Below are positions 59,170 through 64,000 of a stretch of DNA of 64,000 nucleotides, piece after piece. This stretch comes from Zelopaecilomyces penicillatus (Eukaryota; Ascomycota; Sordariomycetes; Hypocreales; Pseudodiploosporaceae): NCBI GenBank assembly GCA_005765155.1, contig VCCP01000003.1, positions 6,324,001-6,388,000 on the forward strand, given 5' to 3'. The position numbers and the translations under genes are program-made. How positions within the stretch are numbered: position 1 is the stretch's first letter; each line of letters begins with the position of its first letter. A model generated the notes under the pieces. It made no database searches and had not been told where the DNA came from. It saw only the letters and a list, made by a program, of their open reading frames with translations.

Positions 59170-60011
59170 TTACGCAGGAAGACCTGCAACCAGCCGATCT
59201 CCAAGTGACCTGATGCTATCCTCAAATTCCCGCGCGCTCGACGCGGTCCACCGAGCGCCGTTCCTGCCGGGCACAGCCTGTCCACCAGCAAATCCAATAT
59301 AGAGGACATCCGTCTCGCCATGGCCCTTGTTGCCGTTGAGGCCCTCGTTGGGGAAGCACAGTTTACCGAGCGCAAGAGAAGTCTCGCCTGTAGATGTGCC
59401 GCCATTGGTATCGCCCCAAACACCGTAATGCTGCATCTGTGTTAGTCTATTATGTCTACCAAACAAAAAGTTAATAATGGAAGAGGGATAACTTACAACT
59501 TGGCCATTACAGACTACAGCCATGACGCTGAGTGGCTCAATTCCGTGATCCTGTGGCCGGAATGATGGGTTTTCACCCTCATTACCAAAGACAACATAGG
59601 TATGCAAATTGGCATCCAAGTCTTCAATGCCATATGACTGGACAATGTGCTTGAAAGAAGTCTGGCCCTGACCGGTGGGGTCATTGGCACAATCACCAGC
59701 GGATCTGTTGGCACCGTCGCAGTCGATGTCTAGGTTATCGTAACTGTTGTCTCCCTTGAGAAACACGGCGTTGGGAAGATCGCCGCAGTAAACGGCGCCG
59801 GTGTTCATGCGCTCCGAGAGTACGGAGGAGCATCCGCCGCCCTATATCATTAACAATAAGCGTTAGTAACCAATTACGATGATATGCAGGTAAGCATAAG
59901 GGGGCTTGGGTCTGCTTACCCTGTGTTGGTCGTAGATTCTCCTCAGGTTATCGGGTAGGTCGTAGGGTTAGCTCCAAGAGCTGCAATGACTGAAGCTTTG
60001 AGAATCATCAT
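59170..60011 (-). pseudogene. GH75 chitosanase gene with a one-base frame break after the signal peptide
   Basis: Three exons are visible: 60011-59920, 59841-59497 and 59436-59170. The mature part is a complete GH75 endo-chitosanase: [64 protein letters not shown] and [13 protein letters not shown]. The Asp of GDTNG and the Glu of GETS correspond to the catalytic pair of the family. Exon 1 begins with a signal peptide (MMILKASVIAALGA), but the frame of that peptide and of the mature protein differ by one base at about 59965, and the mature frame has a stop (TAA) directly upstream. The exon lengths sum to 704, one short of a multiple of three. Either one base was lost in the genome or the sequence has an error. 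Secreted GH75 enzymes cut chitosan. It is divergent from a lysozyme-like gene. Confidence 0.8.
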
Positions 60012-60806
60012 TTTGACTGAGATTTTGTTGGGTTTGGCGATGTAGAGTTTAATTTCTTTCTGTGTTTTCCTTGTTTGATTGCCGTCTTTAATTCTGGTTT
60101 ACGAAATAATCGCAAGCACGAAGGACGACCCCCTTTTATACATCCTCTTTCCTGTCCTTTTCTTTTCTTATGCCCTGAAACAGCCATAGCTCCTTCAACG
60201 TTCAGTTACAGTGTCATAAAGCAATGTCACCGGCGTATTGCGGATGATCCAACCCTAAGATTAAATCGACAATGACACGGTCTCTGCGCATCATTACCAA
60301 TCTGGGCCGTAAATAGCACATTCGGTCGTTTCATGAGTCGGGTGTATGGACCGTGTGAAGTGCTACGGTAAACCTTGAAAAGTTGCTAACACCAAGTTCG
60401 GGCATGTTGCCTAGTCCGACCGGATATCCCGCTGGGGAAGTGCTGCCGTTGTTCGTCCGAGTTGGTAGTGGTGGTGGTGGTGAATGGATGCCACGCGTGA
60501 AATTTATCCGTGGTTCATCTCATCGCTTGATGGGTTGCACCCACCTCACGATCGACAATGCTGACTGCTGATTGACCTTCCGTTCGAAGTAACTGGCTAG
60601 TCGAGATGAAGACGGGTTGGATGGGTTGCCCGAAAGCCGCTGATACGTTATGGTTGACAAGATGGTGAGAATGAATTACCATAAAAGGGCCCTTTACTGC
60701 CGTGTTCAAAGAATTTCTGGCCCTATATAAACTACACCTGTTTTCCTGAGCCTTCCCCTTAATTCTTTTGAAGCACAAAAATCCCAATTCATTTTTTTGA
60801 GCCAAG
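60012..60806. promoter_or_regulatory. Divergent promoter region, chitosanase / lysozyme-like gene
   Basis: About 795 bp between the two starts. The right side has a clear TATATAAA close to the lysozyme-like gene. The left side has only AT-rich DNA upstream of the chitosanase. Confidence 0.5.
60724..60731 (+). promoter_or_regulatory. TATA box of the lysozyme-like gene
   Basis: TATATAAA lies about 76 bases before the ATG at 60807, close to the usual spacing for a fungal promoter with a short leader. Confidence 0.65.
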
Positions 60807-61565
60807 ATGCATTACTTGAGTGCGACTTTCATCGCTGGCAATGCCATCATGGCGGCCAACCTGGCACTTGCTGCCACCAATCCTGCTGCTCAAGGCGCCT
60901 GTGAGCCCACTCGCGGTGGAAAAGGAGCCTGCGGCCCCAATGGTTCTGAGTTGTGGCTCAATACCGGTGTCAAGGGCAATGGATGGAAGCCGCCATTCTT
61001 GGATATCAACAAGCTGTCGCACATCTCCCTAGAAGACTATTACAATGGTGTTGGCCGCGCATGTCGCCAGTACGATCAATACTTCAAGAGCGCCGGTAAA
61101 AAGTACAACATCGACCCAGCCATTCTTGCATTCATCGCCATGCAGGAGTCATCCTGCAACGCCAACGCGGGTGGCCCGACCCCAGGTCTGATGCAGTGTG
61201 AACCAGCAAACTGCCAGAACGGCAAGCGGACCTGTCAATTTCCTATCCAAGACAACGTCGACTGCGGCGCTCATGTTCTCCGCCAAGGCCTAGACAACAG
61301 CGGCGGCAATGCAGTCCATGCCCTCGGTTTATACAATGGCTGGTTCACTGCAGAGGATCGCACCGGACTGAATGGTGGCAAAGGTCTCACTGAGGGCTAC
61401 CCCTGCTCCAAAGAGGGAAGAGCCCATGGGGTGCCCCAGAATCTCAATTATCTCCATGAGACGTTGAACGGGTGGTTTCAGGGATATGACATGTATGGGA
61501 AGGACCGGGGTCTTGATGGCATGTATGATTGCAACCAGAGCTGCAGTAACGGTCACATTTGCTAG
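60807..61565 (+). CDS. Secreted lysozyme-like protein (SLT/GH23-type fold)
   Basis: A single exon of 252 residues. A signal peptide of about 22 residues (MHYLSATFIAGNAIMAANLA) is followed by a cysteine-rich linker (QGACEPTRGGKGACGPNG). The core resembles the lysozyme/soluble transglycosylase fold: YFKSAGKKYNIDPAILAFIA, then MQESSCNANAGG with the likely catalytic Glu, PGLMQCEP, DNVDCGAHVLRQGLD and ALGLYNGW. The C-terminus has further cysteines (DCNQSCSNGHIC). Family knowledge: SLT-type proteins cleave the glycan chain of bacterial peptidoglycan; fungal secreted members may act on bacteria or on chitin-like polymers. It is divergent from the chitosanase gene and probably acts outside the cell. 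Activity is inferred from the fold only. Confidence 0.85.
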   Translation: MHYLSATFIAGNAIMAANLALAATNPAAQGACEPTRGGKGACGPNGSELWLNTGVKGNGWKPPFLDINKLSHISLEDYYNGVGRACRQYDQYFKSAGKKYNIDPAILAFIAMQESSCNANAGGPTPGLMQCEPANCQNGKRTCQFPIQDNVDCGAHVLRQGLDNSGGNAVHALGLYNGWFTAEDRTGLNGGKGLTEGYPCSKEGRAHGVPQNLNYLHETLNGWFQGYDMYGKDRGLDGMYDCNQSCSNGHIC

Positions 61566-63457
61566 GTAGTTTACGCGGGGGGGGATAATGAGCCAATGAT
61601 ACTTTTTACCTTTCAACAAATGACGCTGTAATTCTCGCACCGACATCAACTGATAAAGCCGAGTGCCATTGGATGCTTTGATAGTAAAGACTTTGAGGAT
61701 TCTACCACCGGTTCTACAACGTAGCACCTACCCCGAGTTCACACGTCAAGTTTGTGATGCGTATCGGCAGAAATGAGGTAGCAGTAGGAGCCGAGCCCCT
61801 GTCACCATTTACGATCGTCAGAAGGGTAATTAGGCGGTCTAATTACCATGGATGCAGACGCTTGAACAAATTTATCCGTGCAACCATGAGCAGCCCCGTC
61901 GACGCAGCAACCTTGCCCCAACTTCTCCAGTGAAAGCCCCCGCGTTGTGTCCATTTCCCCACGGCATCCCGCCGGGCATTCCGCCGCCATGTCATCAGAT
62001 GGTGTTTGTATGCAAGGCAAGGGCTCAATTGGGGTAAAGCGTGTAATACGTACAAGGCATGAGAGTGCGGCTGGTGTTCAATGCCTATCAAGCAAAGGCC
62101 TAATTGGGATAGAGTACATACTGTAGGTACGGCGAGAAGAGTGTGTTCAGTGTAACACAAAGCGGGACATGCCGCACGAAAGATAAAGGCCAGAGAACAT
62201 TCTAGGCTAGATCCGCAGGCTTAGTGAAAGGCTTCGGGGTCTCATCTACGATTGGTAAAAGTAAGATCGGATGATGGACGCTTGGCTTTTCACTGATTGG
62301 ATTGATCCCAGTATTACTTGATGCAGATGAAAGCAGCTACAGTACCGTACCTATTTACGCTATCACTTGCTCACGAGCACGTCGTCATTATGTCGTTGAT
62401 GGTTATAAAAAGATTGAACTCGGCTAGTTCTCATAAAATTACTGCAAAGGTGATGTTCAGTTAACAAATGCTCTAGATGCTGTGAAGCCTAGGCTACTAA
62501 AGATAGCATTTAGTAGATAGAATAGTATAACAAGAACATAAATAAGGTACATTACTGGGCACTGTTAGATAATAGTATGTAATGCATCTTAGTACCGCAT
62601 TTGGTAATCAATGAAATTATTTAGCACAAATACAAAAAGCGAAAAGAAAGATGATGATGATGATGATGTATTATTTCCGACCTACAGCATAGAGCTGCCA
62701 ATCCCTTAGGGGCAACAGGCCGTGCTAAGCTGTAGGGGTCTAGGGTAGGTTACCTCTCATAGGCTTAATATACAGTGGGGCTAATAAAATTACTGCCCTT
62801 CTTTTGCAGAAAAGCCTCTCGATTTTTCCCCCTATCTCCTTTCCTAGATAGCATCTCTTCGCTATAAGGGCGGCGAAAAGAAAAAATGTTAGATACCGGT
62901 ACGGTTCCAGGGTAGACTAACAAAATTGTTCGCTCAAGACATAAAAAAAATAGGCAAATTCTTCAACTAGCGCGACACATACCTGGAGCCATCGGGTCAA
63001 AGTTACAATTATAAATCCAGGCGTATTTCCCAAGCCCCCAAGACCTATCAAAACTGACACTTATGCTATCGAAGGAGTAATCAGCAAACCAAACAAGGGC
63101 AGGCAGGTAATCTGGCCTCTGCGCCATGTATGCCTATGCAAGGCGCACTAGTAAATGGAACCAGTTGATAATCGCGGCCACGCAAGGCGTGCATTATCTG
63201 GCTGTACGCAGTGAATTTGGCTTTGAATTGAACAAGGAGCTAAAGCCTAATAAGCTATGTATCCTGCAGTTTCGACGCAGAACATCATGCAAAGCCTCCT
63301 TTGTGATTGTGTCTATGGAGAGTACAGCAATTCCGCAACAAACCCCCCCAGACCCCCATATACTAGACATCCTCTTATCAATAAAACATCTCCATGCTTA
63401 ATGCACCTGACCCTGACCATGGCCATCTCAACCATATGAAGCCAATCTTGACTACTA
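61566..63457. other. AT-rich gene-poor region
   Basis: About 1.9 kb with no gene recognised. It holds a GATGAT run near 62650-62668, a possible transposon end at 62772-62797, and the 13-base sequence ATAAAATTACTGC twice (near 62434 and 62783). Confidence 0.45.
62772..62797 (+). mobile_element. Possible Tc1/mariner-type terminal repeat relic
   Basis: After a TA dinucleotide the sequence CAGTGGGGCTAATAAAATTA resembles, from memory, terminal inverted repeats of fungal impala-type Tc1/mariner elements, which start CAGTGGGG and insert at TA. No inverted partner and no transposase remains are seen nearby. Confidence 0.2.
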
Positions 63458-63916
63458 TCACCAGCCGTCAATCTGGCTTGTTCCACACATACCACCATAC
63501 CGGCATTGCTGGTCACTGCCATTGACATAGTTGACTGTCAACTGTCCGTGGGTAGAGATATCATTATCTTCCGGGAAAAACATTGGCACACTCCCACATA
63601 GCTTGCAGTTGTGATCCTTGAGATGGCCCAAAAGCTTCTTGATACTTTTTGCTGACGCGCCATTCGTGCCCTGCATAAACACGCAGGCAGAGATTCTACT
63701 GCCAAGTACGAGGTATTGCGTATAACAAGAAATGTGTTCACCATCTTTGAACCAAAAACCATCAGGGATACGTGATATCTTGCTAATGAACTTGTCGAGT
63801 TGGATGTATTGTTTCATGTCAGGGCAGCGGGCATTTCCTTGACAATTAATGCCTTTTGCATCGACGCCGATGTGGATTGCGCCAAGAACGGCCAGAATTC
63901 CAGTGGAAAGCTTCAT
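63458..63916 (-). CDS. KP4-like secreted cysteine-rich protein (killer-toxin fold)
   Basis: A single exon of 152 residues, intact. A signal peptide (MKLSTGILAVLGAIHIGVDA) is followed by GINCQGNARC, the usual start of KP4-type proteins. Further family landmarks are a cysteine after GEHIS, the SACVFMQGT segment, a paired-cysteine segment (NCKLCGSVP) and LTVNYVNGS near the end. Eight cysteines lie in the mature part. KP4 was first known as a killer toxin encoded by a virus of Ustilago maydis, where it affects calcium uptake; cellular relatives occur in Fusarium, Magnaporthe and related moulds, and their roles in competition or host interaction are partly known. No break or missing landmark is apparent. 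Only 84 bases of upstream DNA are in the window. Confidence 0.85.
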   Translation of the reverse strand: MKLSTGILAVLGAIHIGVDAKGINCQGNARCPDMKQYIQLDKFISKISRIPDGFWFKDGEHISCYTQYLVLGSRISACVFMQGTNGASAKSIKKLLGHLKDHNCKLCGSVPMFFPEDNDISTHGQLTVNYVNGSDQQCRYGGMCGTSQIDGW

Positions 63917-64000
63917 TGTGGACTTCGTAGTAACCAGGCGTTGGCGTATTCTAGTATCTATCGCAACAAATCACAACTATTAGTTATGCGGGGAATTATC

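Noticed and set aside
1..64000. tRNA genes, rRNA, CRISPR arrays and telomere repeats
   Set aside because: Scanned by eye for B-box-like GGTTCGANTCC, regular spaced repeats and TTAGGG arrays on both strands; none was convincing.

Overview
The window is nuclear DNA of a filamentous ascomycete, most likely a Sordariomycete of the order Hypocreales. Coding density is moderate, introns are short (53-230 nt, with GT donors, AG acceptors and CTAAC-type branch points), leaders are long and pyrimidine-rich, and the recognisable proteins are typical of moulds: a Cdc24-type RhoGEF, an F-box/WD40 protein of FWD-1 type, a Zn2Cys6 regulator, Vps60, a GH75 chitosanase and a KP4-like secreted protein. I saw no tRNA, rRNA, CRISPR array or bacterial operon signal.

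The left part (about 2.4-27.8 kb) is mostly core genome. In order it holds a Zn2Cys6 transcription factor (-, five exons); a two-exon mitochondrial ribosomal protein Mrp10 with twin CX9C motifs, divergent from it; the RhoGEF Cdc24 (-, five exons, with CH-like, DH, PH and PB1 parts); a 4.7 kb divergent upstream region; an F-box/WD40 protein (+); Vps60 (-), convergent with it; a large serine/proline-rich nuclear-type protein with an AT-hook-like motif (+); and a 2-oxoglutarate/Fe(II) oxygenase (+).

From about 28 to 31 kb the sequence is AT-rich accessory DNA. It holds a decayed membrane-protein gene broken by frameshifts, a small six-cysteine secreted protein, and short diverged direct and inverted repeats. 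From 30.7 to 40.0 kb I find no convincing gene, only microsatellites and low-complexity tracts; this stretch lies upstream of a small charged protein (40.04 kb) with a long leader. A Nudix hydrolase follows at 42.4 kb.

The right part (43-64 kb) is accessory in character. It contains a second decayed membrane-protein gene with transition-type stop codons, a peroxisomal acyl-CoA oxidase ending in SKL, a 24-bp minisatellite, an inverted pair of diverged repeats about 4 kb apart, and a set of secreted proteins: a jelly-roll protein resembling polysaccharide lyases, a GH75 chitosanase whose signal-peptide exon is out of frame by one base, a lysozyme/SLT-like protein divergent from it, and a KP4-like cysteine-rich protein. 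Between these lie a Mup1-type amino-acid permease and a TauD-type dioxygenase transcribed divergently, suggesting coupled uptake and oxidation of a sulfur or amino compound, and an unrecognised 68-residue protein whose intron carries an 18-base C tract. The 49.8-63.9 kb stretch looks like a loose neighbourhood for competition with other microbes or use of their cell walls; that reading is inference from gene content only.
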